From: Pelagicoccus enzymogenes
GTDB taxonomy: Bacteria; Verrucomicrobiota; Verrucomicrobiia; Opitutales; Opitutaceae
Assembly: GCF_014803405.1 (NCBI RefSeq)
Contig: NZ_JACYFG010000013.1
Location: forward strand, 124,001-188,000
DNA length: 64,000 nucleotides
Direction: 5' to 3'
The notes beneath the pieces were generated by a model. The model saw nothing but the letters and a program-made list of their open reading frames with translations. It did not search any database and was not told the DNA's origin. This document shows positions 9,114 through 17,392 of the stretch, one piece after another; the first letter of the stretch is position 1, and the number at the start of each line of letters is the position of its first letter. A program made the translations under genes and the position numbers.

Positions 9114-9146
9114 GTAGGGCTGCCGCTTGCGACAAGCCGCGTTGCA
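9114..9146 (+). repeat. REP-like dispersed repeat, copy A
   Basis: This 33-bp GC-rich, internally palindromic element matches the reverse complement of 26956-26988 at 30 of 33 positions by eye. A divergent inverted copy is at 26906-26938 and a partial one at 17008-17030. It is intergenic, upstream of nrdD. The rest of 8983-9294 has no gene apart from the promoter and terminator listed; the open frame over it looks spurious. Confidence 0.65.
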
Positions 9147-9231
9147 ATAGGTCTGCTCTGATTCGAACGTTGCGGCATGGCAGCAAACACAGCTTTGGTA
9201 TTCACGGATTCCTATGCCTTTGGTTATGAGC

Positions 9232-9263
9232 AAAAAAGAGCGCCGACTGAACGGACGCTCTTT
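9232..9263 (-). terminator. Intrinsic terminator of the SCO/CusF-like gene
   Basis: On the minus strand AAAGAGCG (9263-9256) pairs with CGCTCTTT (9242-9235) and the T run continues to 9232. It lies about 30 nt after the stop of the copper-binding SCO gene at 9295. Confidence 0.8.
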
Positions 9264-9294
9264 CCCTCATGGCTAAGCTGCGGAACCAAGCCCC

Positions 9295-10179
9295 TTACTC
9301 GCTTGCCTTGCGCGCTTGGATCGCCTCCAGCACCATTTCTGGCTTCCAGCGGTTTCCGGGCCAAACCTCTAGCAAGCGTCCCTCTGGTCCAACCAGCAGG
9401 GTCCTCAAGTCGTGACTGATCGCAGTCCCCTCGCCTGAATAGCTCAAGCCAGCGAAAGTCGCCAGCCGAGCCACCTCACTCGACTCCCCTGTCGCGAAAC
9501 GCCAAATGTCGGGATTCGCCCCCACTCGCCGCCCGTAGTCAGCCAAGACATTAGGCCGGTCCCACTCCGGATCCAAACTCACGCTCAATAGCGTTACCTC
9601 CGTATCCAGTTTTTGGAACTCTGGATCGTGCAAGATCAAGCCCTGCAGCCGCGCGAACTTGCTCGACAACAAGGGGCAAAACTCCGGAACCGGGCAACGG
9701 GTGAATATAAAAGTCACTACCGTGTAGCGCCCCTCAAATTCGGATTCCCGAACGGAACGACCACTTTCGTCCAGCAATTCAAAGGCAGGCAGCAGAGTTC
9801 CTTCTCGAGACCAAGAGCCAGACGTCTTCCCAATCGCTTCGCTTTTCCCACTTCGCCTAGCCGCGTCCAATACCTCGAATCGTTCCGCCCGAGAACTTCC
9901 CTCTCCCACTACAAACTGGAAACGAACCTCGTCGCCCAAGGCTAGGCTTACCTTCGGTTCTCCTTCTCCCAAGTAGAAAGGCATCGTCATCGCTGGCATG
10001 AAGCCGGGAATGTCTTGATGCTCCACCAGTAAGGTTCCTTCAGATACCGGGCCTCTTACAATCCCTCGCACCTCGAAGACGCGCTCGCTGCCCGCCCCCA
10101 TAACGGACCCCAAACATCCTAGGGCGAGCCAGGCCAGCCCCCATTTCCTCAGATTTCCAAACAGCTGAAAGGCGTTCAT
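9295..10179 (-). CDS. SCO family protein with N-terminal CusF-like copper domain
   Basis: 294 residues. Signal peptide (1-29), then a CusF-like small copper-binding domain (about 34-95; Met/His-rich EHQDIPGFMPAMTMPF at 53-68), a linker and a SCO thioredoxin fold (about 125-290) with C162 and C168 in a spaced CPVPEFC motif and a late His in AISHDLR. The CusF-like part may receive Cu(I) that SCO then transfers to a cupredoxin or CuA site. It is divergent from azurin with a shared FNR-type box (10214-10227); the predicted +1 coincides with this ATG, suggesting a leaderless mRNA. Confidence 0.85.
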   Translation of the reverse strand: MNAFQLFGNLRKWGLAWLALGCLGSVMGAGSERVFEVRGIVRGPVSEGTLLVEHQDIPGFMPAMTMPFYLGEGEPKVSLALGDEVRFQFVVGEGSSRAERFEVLDAARRSGKSEAIGKTSGSWSREGTLLPAFELLDESGRSVRESEFEGRYTVVTFIFTRCPVPEFCPLLSSKFARLQGLILHDPEFQKLDTEVTLLSVSLDPEWDRPNVLADYGRRVGANPDIWRFATGESSEVARLATFAGLSYSGEGTAISHDLRTLLVGPEGRLLEVWPGNRWKPEMVLEAIQARKASE

Positions 10180-10185
10180 GCCTCC

Positions 10186-10255
10186 ACACTAATCGATATA
10201 ATTCCGACACGCCTTGATCGACATCAAGGAATCGCGAAGCGATTGCGGATATTCT
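10186..10255. promoter_or_regulatory. Divergent SCO/azurin promoter with one FNR-type box
   Basis: TTGATCGACATCAA (10214-10227, centre 10220.5). Leftwards, TAGTGT (10191-10186, minus) gives a +1 at 10179, which is the A of the SCO start codon. Rightwards, TATTCT (10250-10255) gives a +1 near 10262, 3 nt before the azurin ATG. One symmetric box appears to activate both genes. Confidence 0.82.
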
Positions 10256-10264
10256 GCCGCCCAC

Positions 10265-10753
10265 ATGAAACGCATCACGATCACTTCCCTTGTCGCATCA
10301 TTCGCCCTTTTCCTCGGAGCCTGCGGCAACGACGCCAGCAATCAAGACGCCGCTCCGCCGCCGAGCGACGACGGCGTGCGCACCATCGCCATCACCGCAA
10401 ACGACTCCATGCAATTCAGCGTCACTTCCATCGAAGCGGCTCCCGGCGAAGAAATCCGTATCCAGCTTTCCAATATCGGCCGCATGCCCAAGCAAAGCAT
10501 GGCCCACAACTGGGTTCTCCTTCAACCGATGGACAACGCCGCCATCAACGCCTTCGGCATGAAATCCTCCAGCCACGCCCCCGAGTACATCCCAGCCGAA
10601 GCCAGCGAGGTCATCGCGCACACCAAGATGCTCGGAGCTGGCGAGTCCGACAGCCTCACCTTCAAGGTCCCAAGCGCTCCCGGCTCCTACCCTTTCATCT
10701 GCTCCTTTCCGGGTCACTACGCCATCATGAAGGGCACGCTCACCGTCAAATAG
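10265..10753 (+). CDS. azu: Azurin, lipoprotein form
   Basis: 162 residues from ATG 10265. Lipoprotein signal with lipobox LGAC (C20), a short Ala/Pro/Asp linker, then a cupredoxin domain. Type 1 copper ligands are H81 (MAHNW), C146 and H151 (CSFPGH), with the axial Met M155. Azurin is a periplasmic one-electron carrier able to feed nitrite and NO reductases; membrane anchoring here would keep it near the respiratory chain. It shares an FNR-type box with the divergent copper chaperone, so carrier and metallation factor are probably co-induced. Confidence 0.94.
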   Translation: MKRITITSLVASFALFLGACGNDASNQDAAPPPSDDGVRTIAITANDSMQFSVTSIEAAPGEEIRIQLSNIGRMPKQSMAHNWVLLQPMDNAAINAFGMKSSSHAPEYIPAEASEVIAHTKMLGAGESDSLTFKVPSAPGSYPFICSFPGHYAIMKGTLTVK

Positions 10754-10791
10754 CCCTATCGCCAATCGCCGTTGCCCATCCAGAAATTCGA

Positions 10792-12243
10792 ATGCACCAA
10801 GCAACCTTTCTCCCCTCCATCATTCAAGGAGGCATGGGCGTCGGCGTCTCCAACTGGTCTCTCGCCAGAGCCGTTTCTCAAGCCGGACAACTCGGCGTGG
10901 TTTCGGGCACCGCCCTTCCCACTGTGCTCGCTCGCCGACTACAGCTGGGAGACCCTGGCGGTCTCATGCGAGAAGCGCTGTCCGCCTTCCCCATCCCCGA
11001 GATTGCCCACAAAGTTATAGAACGCTATTTCAATCCGCAAGGAAAGCACCTCGGCGACAGCTTTCGCTCCAACCCGCTTCCCAATCTGGCACACCGCATC
11101 GCAAGCGACCTTACGATCGCTGCCAACTTCGTGGAGGTACACCTCGCCAAACGCGGACACGATGGCCTCGTCGGACTCAACCTCCTCGAAAAGATCCAAA
11201 TCCCAACCTTGCCCTCGCTCTTTGGGGCCATGCTCGCAGGGGTGGACTACATTCTCATGGGAGCAGGCATACCACGCTCCATTCCTCGCGTGCTCGACCA
11301 ATTCGCTAAACGAGAATCCGCTCAACTCAAGATCGACGTTCAAGGCGCATTGCCCGACCAACCTTTCTACGCCACGCTCGACCCAGCAGAATACGACCTT
11401 CCCGAGGCTCCTCTCAAACGTCCTGCTTTCCTGGCAGTGGTCTCCTCAGACATCCTCGCCAAAACGCTTGCCAAGCGATCCGAGAGTCAGATCAACGGCT
11501 TCGTCGTCGAAGGCGTTGAAGCCGGAGGCCACAACGCGCCGCCACGCGGTCCCCTAAACCTGGATACAATCGGCGAACCAATCTACGGTCCTCGCGATAC
11601 TGCGAATCTAGAGCAAATCCGCCAACTCGGTCTTCCCTTCTGGCTAGCAGGTTCTTTCGGTCGGCCCGGCAAACTCGCCGAGGCCAAAGAGCTCGGAGCT
11701 GCCGGCATCCAGGTCGGCACCGCCTTCGCCTTTTGCGAGGAATCCGGCATCGCCCCAGAAATCAAAGCGAGAGTCCTCGATAAAAGCCGACGCGGCGCCA
11801 TAGAAGTCTTTACCGACCCGCTCGCGTCCCCCACCGGCTTCCCCTTCAAGGTCCTCCAAATGGAAGGCAGCGTTTCCGTGCCCGAAGTCTACGCCGAGAG
11901 AAACCGCGTCTGCGACCTCGGATACTTACGAACCGCCTACCGTCGCGAAGACGGCTCCCTCGGATACCGATGCCCCGGCGAACCGGTGAAAGACTACCTC
12001 GCCAAAGGCGGAACGCTCGAGGAAACCAAGGGCCGAAAATGCGTCTGCAACGGCCTCTTGTCCACCATCGGGCTTCCGCAGATCCATAAGTCCAAAACCG
12101 AGCCTGCCCTCCTTACCACTGGCCGCGACGCCGATCGTATCCACACCTTCGTCCCTTCGGGCAAATCCACCTACTCTGCCGCAGAGCTTATCCAGACGCT
12201 ACTGGCACCCTACCCGGAACGACAAAAAGCTCAGTGCTCTTGA
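10792..12243 (+). CDS. Nitronate monooxygenase-like FMN enzyme
   Basis: 483 residues from ATG 10792, 38 nt after azurin on the same strand. FMN-dependent TIM barrel of the nitronate monooxygenase/2-nitropropane dioxygenase family: N-terminal PSIIQGGMGVGVSNW, a GVEAGGHNAP phosphate-binding loop, and FWLAGSFGRPGKLAEAKELG followed by GIQVGTAFAF. It is longer than typical members (about 310-360 residues) because of a C-terminal extension with the Cys pair RKCVCNGL. Substrate unknown; the denitrification context suggests a role with nitro or nitronate compounds, but related folds also serve in enoyl reduction, so the reaction is uncertain. Confidence 0.78.
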   Translation: MHQATFLPSIIQGGMGVGVSNWSLARAVSQAGQLGVVSGTALPTVLARRLQLGDPGGLMREALSAFPIPEIAHKVIERYFNPQGKHLGDSFRSNPLPNLAHRIASDLTIAANFVEVHLAKRGHDGLVGLNLLEKIQIPTLPSLFGAMLAGVDYILMGAGIPRSIPRVLDQFAKRESAQLKIDVQGALPDQPFYATLDPAEYDLPEAPLKRPAFLAVVSSDILAKTLAKRSESQINGFVVEGVEAGGHNAPPRGPLNLDTIGEPIYGPRDTANLEQIRQLGLPFWLAGSFGRPGKLAEAKELGAAGIQVGTAFAFCEESGIAPEIKARVLDKSRRGAIEVFTDPLASPTGFPFKVLQMEGSVSVPEVYAERNRVCDLGYLRTAYRREDGSLGYRCPGEPVKDYLAKGGTLEETKGRKCVCNGLLSTIGLPQIHKSKTEPALLTTGRDADRIHTFVPSGKSTYSAAELIQTLLAPYPERQKAQCS

Positions 12244-12298
12244 TTTAAGCCGAACAAGCTTTACTTCACTTTACGAAGGCCACACTCGAATCGAAAAC

Positions 12299-12691
12299 GT
12301 GCTCCACAAACTACAAATACTCGCCGCCGCTGCTTGCTTGCTGCTAAGCACCGGCTTCCACATCGCTGCCATCCAAGGCGTCGCGTGGGCGAGTATGTAC
12401 GCAGGTTACCAGCAAAGCCTTTCCCCCATCGAAGCGATCGAGCGCACCTTCTCCGGCGACGCCCCCTGCGACCTCTGCATAGTGTCCATCGAACTCAGGG
12501 AAGAAGCCGAAGAATCTCCCGATCGAATATTATCCCTCAGCAGCGTCGTCTTGTTGCCCCCGACTCAAGAAACCATTTTCGTCGCTCCTCCCCAATCAAC
12601 TTTCCATCGCCGACTGATCCCGCTTAGCAGGATACCACAGGCGCCTATTCGAGAAATAGAACCACCGCCTCCCAAATCGCGTATCTGCTAG
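12299..12691 (+). CDS. Small secreted/membrane protein with CDLC motif, DUF2946-like
   Basis: 130 residues from a GTG at 12299. An N-terminal hydrophobic segment (7-33) is followed by a CDLC motif (C57, C60) and a Pro-rich tail. This layout (one hydrophobic helix, PCDLC-type motif, no other domain) recalls DUF2946-like proteins that often lie beside TonB copper receptors, as here. The cysteine pair could bind copper in the periplasm. Assignment rests on layout only. Confidence 0.55.
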   Translation: MLHKLQILAAAACLLLSTGFHIAAIQGVAWASMYAGYQQSLSPIEAIERTFSGDAPCDLCIVSIELREEAEESPDRILSLSSVVLLPPTQETIFVAPPQSTFHRRLIPLSRIPQAPIREIEPPPPKSRIC

Positions 12692-12920
12692 TTTGATACA
12701 TTTTGGAACGCTCGAGCTATTGTTCGAGCACTGGAACGAAGCGTATTCACATTTCGATACGCTTTGCAACCGAGCCCATTAGCGCTCGCCCGTCCGAGCT
12801 GTTCGGACTCATTTCTCAGATCTCGAAGTCGCTCGCGAACGTGTGCGGCAGATGTGCCTGTGGCACCGGTCAACACGGTCAGCTACACGCGAGCCTGTAC
12901 AAAGCGGATAGAAATCCACC
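12692..12920 (+). other. Leader region of the TonB copper receptor
   Basis: 229 nt without a gene. A small hairpin is possible (GCTCGA 12710-12715 with TCGAGC 12724-12729). I see no cobalamin-riboswitch features, although these often precede TonB receptors, and no FNR-type box. Confidence 0.4.
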
Positions 12921-15002
12921 ATGAAGCACTTTCCAATTTCCGCCGCTACCCTAGCGGCCTCCATCACTTACTTAAACGCGGCCACAGCCCAAGACGCATC
13001 GACAGCCAAGACCGTCGATCTCGACCCCTTGGTCGTCACCACCACCGAAGCCCTCAACACCTACACTACCCGCTTTGATCCCACCGTGGCCATCCAGCCA
13101 CTTCCCGCCAACGACGGGGCCGACTCCCTCCGCCACGTAGCCGGCATCAACGTCTCACGCAAAGGCGGCGCCAACGGCGACCCCACCTTTCGCGGCATGG
13201 CAGGCTCCCGCCTCAACGTCGTCGTCGACGGCGTTTCCACCCTCGGAGGTTGCGGCAACCGCATGGACCCTCCAACCGCCTATGTCTTCCCCTCCTCCTT
13301 CGATCAGGTCACCATCCTCAAAGGCCCCCAAAGCGTACGGCATGGCCCGGGAGCCAGCGCCGGATCCATTCTTTTCGAACGCGCTCCCACCCGTCTCACG
13401 TCTTCGGATACACAGCTAGAAACCCAACTCGTCTACGCCGGACACAGCCGACGCGACACCTCCCTAAACGCCCTCGCAGGAAACGAAGCCCTCTATGCCC
13501 GGATACAAGGCTCCTGGGCCGAGGCGAACGACTACACCGACGGCTCCGGCAATCGCGTCAACTCCGCATACCAGCGCTGGAACACCCAAGCCACCCTCGG
13601 TTGGACCCCGTCCGAAAATGCGGCTCTCGAACTCTCCTACGGCCTTTCCGACGCCCAAGCCGCCTACGCAGACCGCAGCATGGACGGCGACGCCTACGAT
13701 CGCGAAACCTTCACCCTGCGCTACGCAGCCGACCAGTTTGACGGAGCCCTACGGTCCATCGAAGCTATCGCCTACCACAACGTAGCCGACCACGTCATGG
13801 ACAACTACAGCCTGCGGGAATTCACCCCAAGCATGATGATGTCCATGCCCATGGTGTCCAACCCCGAGCGTCTCACCAACGGGGCTTCCGTCACAGCCGT
13901 ATTCGATCGCTGGCAAGACCTCGACGCCTTAGTCGGCCTCGACACCCAATACAACAAACACCGCACCCGCAACGCCATGGGCATGGCAGTCGACTCGTAT
14001 TCGTCGCTTCCTTACACGGATGACGCCGCATTCGAACAAGTCGGTGCCTTCGCAGAATTTAACTACCACCTCGGCCAGAACAACACCCTCGCCTTCGGAA
14101 CCCGCCTCGACCGCTGGACGGCTACCGACCTCCGCTCCACAGTTCAGGTCGGCATGGGTGCCAACTCCAGGATGGCCAATCCCACCGCGAAGCAAAAACG
14201 CTCCGACACCCTAGCCAGCGGATACCTCCGATTCGAGAGCGATCTGGACCAAAACGGAGGCAAAGCCTCCATCGGCATCGGTCGCTCCGTACGTTTTCCC
14301 GACTACTGGGAACTCTTCTCGAAAGAAAGCCCCATGAGTATCAGCGCTTTCGATACAAACCCAGAAAGACTCACCCAGATCGACCTCGGTTACCTCGCCA
14401 CCTACGGCGACACCACACTCACCGCCTCGCTCTTCTACGCCAAGCACGACGACTTCATCCTAATCCAGTCGAAGTATCCAAAGATGATGACGGGCTCCTC
14501 CCTGTCTCGCATGGCAACCGTAGCCCGCAACATCGAGGCCACCACCTACGGCGGCGAATTCGAAGCCCGCTACCAAAACGACAAGGGCTGGTACCTCGGC
14601 GGCGCCCTCGCCTACACCCGCGGCACCAATTACACCGACCACAGTGCTCTCGCACAGATCTCCCCGCTCGAGCTAAAGCTCGAAACCGGCATCCGCCGCC
14701 AAAACTGGTCCGCCGGCTGGCTCTCACGTCTCACCTCGAACCAAGACCGATTCGCCCTCGACCAAGGAAATATCGCCGGGCAAGACGCCGGCCCCTCCGA
14801 GGGTTTCGACGTGCACTCCCTGCACGCCAGCTATCGAGTGTCCGAAAACTGGAGTCTCGCTGGCGGCATCGACAACCTCTTCGACACCACCTACGCCGAG
14901 CACATCACCCGCAGCGGCGCCCAAATAGCCGGTTACCCGCAAACCTTCCGCGTCAACGAACCCGGCCGCACCGCCTGGCTACGACTCGAAACCGAGTTCT
15001 AG
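12921..15002 (+). CDS. TonB-dependent copper receptor (OprC/NosA type)
   Basis: 693 residues. Signal peptide (1-23), TonB-box-like DLDPLVVTTTEA (33-44), plug domain with RGMAGSRLNVVVDG, and a 22-strand beta-barrel ending in aromatic/Phe (WLRLETEF). The plug holds CGNRM (C111, M115), equivalent to the CxxxM copper site known from OprC, and a Met-rich loop MMMSMPM lies near residue 310. The protein imports copper across the outer membrane. Its place beside the copper enzymes NirK, azurin and the CuA oxidoreductase suggests it supplies metal for them; NosA-type receptors do this for N2O reductase, but no nosZ is in the window. Confidence 0.88.
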   Translation: MKHFPISAATLAASITYLNAATAQDASTAKTVDLDPLVVTTTEALNTYTTRFDPTVAIQPLPANDGADSLRHVAGINVSRKGGANGDPTFRGMAGSRLNVVVDGVSTLGGCGNRMDPPTAYVFPSSFDQVTILKGPQSVRHGPGASAGSILFERAPTRLTSSDTQLETQLVYAGHSRRDTSLNALAGNEALYARIQGSWAEANDYTDGSGNRVNSAYQRWNTQATLGWTPSENAALELSYGLSDAQAAYADRSMDGDAYDRETFTLRYAADQFDGALRSIEAIAYHNVADHVMDNYSLREFTPSMMMSMPMVSNPERLTNGASVTAVFDRWQDLDALVGLDTQYNKHRTRNAMGMAVDSYSSLPYTDDAAFEQVGAFAEFNYHLGQNNTLAFGTRLDRWTATDLRSTVQVGMGANSRMANPTAKQKRSDTLASGYLRFESDLDQNGGKASIGIGRSVRFPDYWELFSKESPMSISAFDTNPERLTQIDLGYLATYGDTTLTASLFYAKHDDFILIQSKYPKMMTGSSLSRMATVARNIEATTYGGEFEARYQNDKGWYLGGALAYTRGTNYTDHSALAQISPLELKLETGIRRQNWSAGWLSRLTSNQDRFALDQGNIAGQDAGPSEGFDVHSLHASYRVSENWSLAGGIDNLFDTTYAEHITRSGAQIAGYPQTFRVNEPGRTAWLRLETEF

Positions 15003-15167
15003 GGCACTGCAAGGGCAATCGCTACAAGAAGCGCAAACAACAATCCTGTGGCAAACGGCCCCGCGCCGGGATCGCATCACGCGCTCGCGGCGCGCCACAA
15101 TGCCCACTGCTAACGCGTGTCGGTGCGCGATACGTTTCTCATGAGCAACCAATGAACCTAGGTGCCC

Positions 15168-16838
15168 TCAACCAAAACGCGCCATCGCCGCAAACAAGCC
15201 ACCTAATGCCTCGTGTCGCTCCACCCGGACGATCTCCACGCCAAAACGCCGCAACGGAGCAAACGTTTTCTCAGCGATGCCACTCGTCACCAAAAGCTGT
15301 CGAGGCAAGGCTTCCCTGGAATTAACGTATTTCTGGAAAACGCTCCATACCGCCTGAGACGGAGTCACCTCAGGATCGTCCGAAAGTAACGGCTCCGGTG
15401 GCCCTTGCCCTTCGGCCAAGGCAAAGACCGCTGCCAAAAGCGGCCGGACAAGGCCGTCGGCGCCCATGACGTTTGCCAGATAAATGGCCCCGATCTCCCA
15501 GCGTTCTTCTACAACGGAAAAACTTCCGCATTGAGCCCACTCGAACTCGCTAGGCTCGAAAATGCTCGGTGGCGGCGGCACTTTGCTCCAGTCAACCGAG
15601 ATACGTGCCAGCTCCCAGTTTTCCCAAACCTCCGGCGACGTCCCCGGCTTCAGCCTTAAGCCCGGTAAGGTACCAGGCAACTGCCCTCCGTTTTCGTGAG
15701 GACGATCGTACTCGAACTCCGCACGCCGTTTAGACTCTCTCAACAGGCTCACGTAGTGCCGTGCCAGACCAATTCCGCGCCGCAGCTCCGAAAGCTCCGC
15801 TGCAGGGTGAAACCAGCAAGGCTGCCTAGGGCGATGACGCCGCAAACGCATCCAACGCTTCCTTCCCCTTTTCGGTTCCGGAAATCCCGTCAGAGCATAC
15901 AAGTCAAAGTCCGGCCCCTCCATCTCGGACTTGTTGACGAACTCCACCTCTAACACGTTCAACAATCCAACCGTAGCGTCAAAATCCGAAGGTAGCTCGC
16001 CTAGCATCGCCTGCCTCCAAAACTCCAACCCCACCAAGCCTCGATGCACATGCAGCGAATACACTTCGTCGCCTGCCCCCAGGACCGAAAGAATGTCAAC
16101 GCTTCCCGTATCCGGATCCTCAACACAAAAGATATCCTGATCCCATAAAGAATTCCATGGCTCCGCCGCTCGCAACGCCAAGCCTTCTTCCAATACAGCG
16201 CGGTAGGCTGCGATCGTCTCAGCATCCGCCCCTTCATAAGGGTGATTGGGAGCGGGAGATTCCTCTTCCATCACCTCGCCGTCAAACGGACCATCAGCGA
16301 CTCCCAGCGTCGCGTTTACCTCCTCCAGATCAAACGCATCCGGGTCATAATCCACCGGGACCCAATCCTCGTATTCGGCCGCTGACGCCTCGCTTTTCCC
16401 ATCCAGAAACGCGCAAATCGACTCATGCCCCCATACGCCTCCACAATCCTCCAAAGGACAGGCACCTTCTCCTGCCACACAACGCAGCGCGCTCAGAGGC
16501 TTGTCGCCCACACGCTTTTTGAAAATAACGTCATGCTCCCAGCAATCCCCAAAATCGTACCGGTAAAGCAACTTTTGCCGCACCCTCTGCAAGAGGTCTC
16601 CCAAAGCAACATCGCTCTCATCCTCGGCGTCGTCGCCGAAACCGCCGTACTCCTGCCTCGGCTCCGCGAAACGACGCTTTTTGAAAACGAACTCGTGTAA
16701 ATGCGCATCATCCCAACCCATGGCGGCCTGAATCACCACGTGCAGACCGGAAAGCGGAATCGCAGCAGGCACTTCCACTTCCCGCCAAATCGGACGGTGC
16801 GCATGACGCAACTCAATACGCAGCAGATAGAATGGCAT
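15168..16838 (-). CDS. pRiA4b ORF-3-like domain protein
   Basis: About 556 residues from ATG 16838; ATG 16859 is equally possible. The N-terminal domain matches the plasmid pRiA4b ORF-3 family: RPIWREVEVPA, LHVVIQAAMGWDDAHLHEF, LLYRYDFGDCWEHDV and the Cys-rich ALRCVAGEGACPLEDCGGVWG. The C-terminal half contains a region rich in Pro/Trp and an alpha/beta terminal part (VTSGIAEKTFAPLRRFGVEIV) that resembles DUF6930-like domains. Function is unknown; the family was linked to mobile elements by naming only, and there is no transposase nearby. It is convergent with the copper receptor and interrupts the denitrification gene order. Confidence 0.7.
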   Translation of the reverse strand: MPFYLLRIELRHAHRPIWREVEVPAAIPLSGLHVVIQAAMGWDDAHLHEFVFKKRRFAEPRQEYGGFGDDAEDESDVALGDLLQRVRQKLLYRYDFGDCWEHDVIFKKRVGDKPLSALRCVAGEGACPLEDCGGVWGHESICAFLDGKSEASAAEYEDWVPVDYDPDAFDLEEVNATLGVADGPFDGEVMEEESPAPNHPYEGADAETIAAYRAVLEEGLALRAAEPWNSLWDQDIFCVEDPDTGSVDILSVLGAGDEVYSLHVHRGLVGLEFWRQAMLGELPSDFDATVGLLNVLEVEFVNKSEMEGPDFDLYALTGFPEPKRGRKRWMRLRRHRPRQPCWFHPAAELSELRRGIGLARHYVSLLRESKRRAEFEYDRPHENGGQLPGTLPGLRLKPGTSPEVWENWELARISVDWSKVPPPPSIFEPSEFEWAQCGSFSVVEERWEIGAIYLANVMGADGLVRPLLAAVFALAEGQGPPEPLLSDDPEVTPSQAVWSVFQKYVNSREALPRQLLVTSGIAEKTFAPLRRFGVEIVRVERHEALGGLFAAMARFG

Positions 16839-17007
16839 TTCGCTAAGAGAGCTCAACATGCACGAAACCGTGAATGCTTCCTGCCCAAGATCCAGCACTA
16901 ATTGCCCCCCTACGTCCCCCCGCAAAATATTCATCTGCAAACGCAGCAAGACAGTCCATCCGTAGGGCAATCGCTCGCGTTACGCCAAGGAGCCCCAATA
17001 GCTCTTA

Positions 17008-17030
17008 TCTCCCGCAACACGGCATGGCGT
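17008..17030 (+). repeat. REP-like repeat, partial copy
   Basis: This segment matches 26951-26973, the left half of the repeat copy near 26.96 kb, at about 19 of 22 positions by eye. It lies in the otherwise empty 16971-17143 interval downstream of DUF2249. Confidence 0.4.
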
Positions 17031-17143
17031 CATACCAACGAAACCGTCTCTAAGCTTCGTCGAATCTCTTGCGCACGACCGATTCGAGAAGCTTGCCAAC
17101 GAGAAAATTCGCCGCAATTCAGGGCATGGCCGCCTGCAGGAAC

Positions 17144-17392
17144 TCAACCTGAAACTGGCGAAAACAATATCTCCCAGCTCCCGTCGTCGGTCATCTTAGC
17201 CTCGTAGCCATACCCCTGCTCCGCAAGCAACTGGTAAAGAGGAAAGGGCTCGAAAGGAGCCACCACCAAAAGGCTCTTCCCTGTGCCAACTCGCTGCACC
17301 GCATCGAGGATCACGCCCAAGGGCGATTCCCCTTGGGCCAACAAAGGACGCACATCAAGCCGCTCTACTTCTGTATCTCTCTCATCTATCAT
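17144..17392 (-). CDS. DUF2249 domain protein
   Basis: 82 residues from ATG 17392, which overlaps the end of the cytochrome b/ferredoxin gene (stop at 17382-17384), implying translational coupling. The DUF2249 pattern is clear: VERLDVRPLLAQGESPLGVI, then GKSLLVVAPFEPFPLYQLLAEQGY and a terminal WEILFSP strand. The family is TusA-like in fold and is frequent in denitrification and NO-response clusters, often next to hemerythrin or cytochrome genes; function is not established. A second DUF2249 protein is at 26090. Confidence 0.85.
   Translation of the reverse strand: MIDERDTEVERLDVRPLLAQGESPLGVILDAVQRVGTGKSLLVVAPFEPFPLYQLLAEQGYGYEAKMTDDGSWEILFSPVSG

Noticed and set aside
8956-9186. Small minus-strand open frame upstream of nrdD
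   Set aside because: It covers the REP-like repeat and the FNR box, has no family pattern, and runs through the nrdD promoter.
12692-12920. Cobalamin riboswitch before the TonB receptor
   Set aside because: No B12-box-like sequence was found, and the receptor has copper-binding residues.
15168-16838. Possible mobile element because of the pRiA4b ORF-3 name
   Set aside because: No transposase, terminal inverted repeats or target duplication are visible; the domain is widespread in chromosomes.
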